Positions 63,918 through 64,000 of a DNA stretch of 64,000 bases are shown piece after piece. The stretch lies in assembly GCA_031555315.1 (NCBI GenBank), contig JAVBUO010000010.1:84072-148071 (forward strand), read 5' to 3'. The position numbers and the translations under genes were made by a program. The notes below the pieces were generated by a model. It did not search any database. It was not told where the DNA came from and saw nothing but the letters and a program-made list of their open reading frames with translations. This DNA comes from JAVBJV01 sp031555315 (GTDB lineage: Bacteria; Pseudomonadota; Alphaproteobacteria; Acetobacterales; Acetobacteraceae). Positions within the stretch are counted from its first letter, which is position 1. Every line of letters starts with the position of its first letter.

Positions 63918-63937
63918 TATGGTATAATTTTACCATA
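63918..63937. promoter_or_regulatory. Inverted repeat and -10 box between aroQ and aroE
   Basis: TATGGTA (63918-63924) and TACCATA (63931-63937) are a perfect 7-bp inverted repeat with a 6-base spacer. A TATAAT -10 box for aroE lies within it (63923-63928). It could be an operator for the divergent genes. Confidence 0.5.
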
Positions 63938-63957
63938 AACAAAAGGAGTTGCGCTAT

Positions 63958-64000
63958 ATGAAAAGCAAATATTATGTGATCGGCGATCCCGTGGCCCACA
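63958..64000 (+). CDS. aroE: Shikimate dehydrogenase, N-terminal fragment
   Basis: The first 14 codons read MKSKYYVIGDPVAH before the window ends. The IGDPVAHS-type segment is the shikimate-binding N-terminus of AroE. An AAAGGAG site 10 bases upstream and the TATAAT box support the start. It would act two steps before AroC's branch product, in the same pathway as the neighbouring aroQ. Confidence 0.75.
   Translation, partial: MKSKYYVIGDPVAH

Overview
The window reads as a high-GC alphaproteobacterial chromosome, probably an uncultured Rhodospirillales/Acetobacteraceae-like lineage assembled from a metagenome. The lineage call is inference from gene content: AddAB instead of RecBCD, tsaE-amgK-murU-addBA-trxA gene order, xseB-ispA-dxs-tlyA, EipB/DUF1849 proteins, Usg and plant-type GshA. 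The genes are closely packed, mostly housekeeping, and often joined by ATGA/GTGA stop-start overlaps. I see no tRNA, rRNA, CRISPR array or insertion sequence.

Layout. 1-9.3 kb: the tail of a VOC-family gene converges on a leftward operon tsaE-amgK-murU-addB-addA-trxA (tRNA t6A modification, muropeptide recycling, double-strand break repair, redox). 9.3-14.7 kb: ferredoxin-NADP reductase, a glycine-zipper lipoprotein, argG, panC and an SDR lacking the catalytic Tyr. 14.8-19.5 kb: a tandem glycine riboswitch ahead of gcvT-gcvH-gcvP. 19.5-25.6 kb: a DUF4136 lipoprotein, a DUF4214-methyltransferase fusion, a GNAT, a 4-TM protein plus DUF2891 protein, and a leftward phospholipid operon (CDP-alcohol phosphatidyltransferase, PlsC-like, CdsA). 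25.7-27.6 kb: a solitary, lower-GC OLD-family ATPase/TOPRIM nuclease, probably a defence gene. 27.6-30 kb: rplY-pth-ychF. 30-37.8 kb: a DUF2339 membrane protein, three tandem EipB-like periplasmic proteins, dinB, a ROK kinase and a TusA-like protein. 38-43 kb: an HDAC-family deacetylase and xseB-ispA-dxs-tlyA. 43.4-48 kb: a nickel/cobalt switch (rcnR-rcnA) and a leftward run of six tandem YcxB-like membrane proteins. 48-58.4 kb: gshA, rsmE, ubiA, an EtfB-methyltransferase-like gene, pirin, a two-domain universal stress protein, a DUF2167 protein, a decayed pdxH fragment beside intact pdxH, and fabI-aroC. 58.4-62.5 kb: small envelope proteins, usg, and CIRCE-groES-groEL.

Two structural observations stand out. 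First, a dispersed palindromic element (copies near 42.9, 44.5, 58.4 and 59.4-59.5 kb) sits at gene 3' ends, and its terminal TAG is the stop codon of four unrelated genes (tlyA, rcnA, aroC and a DUF1328 gene). Second, groEL changes lineage in mid-gene: about the first 265 residues are alphaproteobacterial, while the rest, the following terminator and the flanking aldo/keto reductase, aroQ and aroE look like a Firmicute. The simplest explanation is a chimeric assembly join near 61.6 kb, so sequence right of that point should not be assigned to the same organism without checking.
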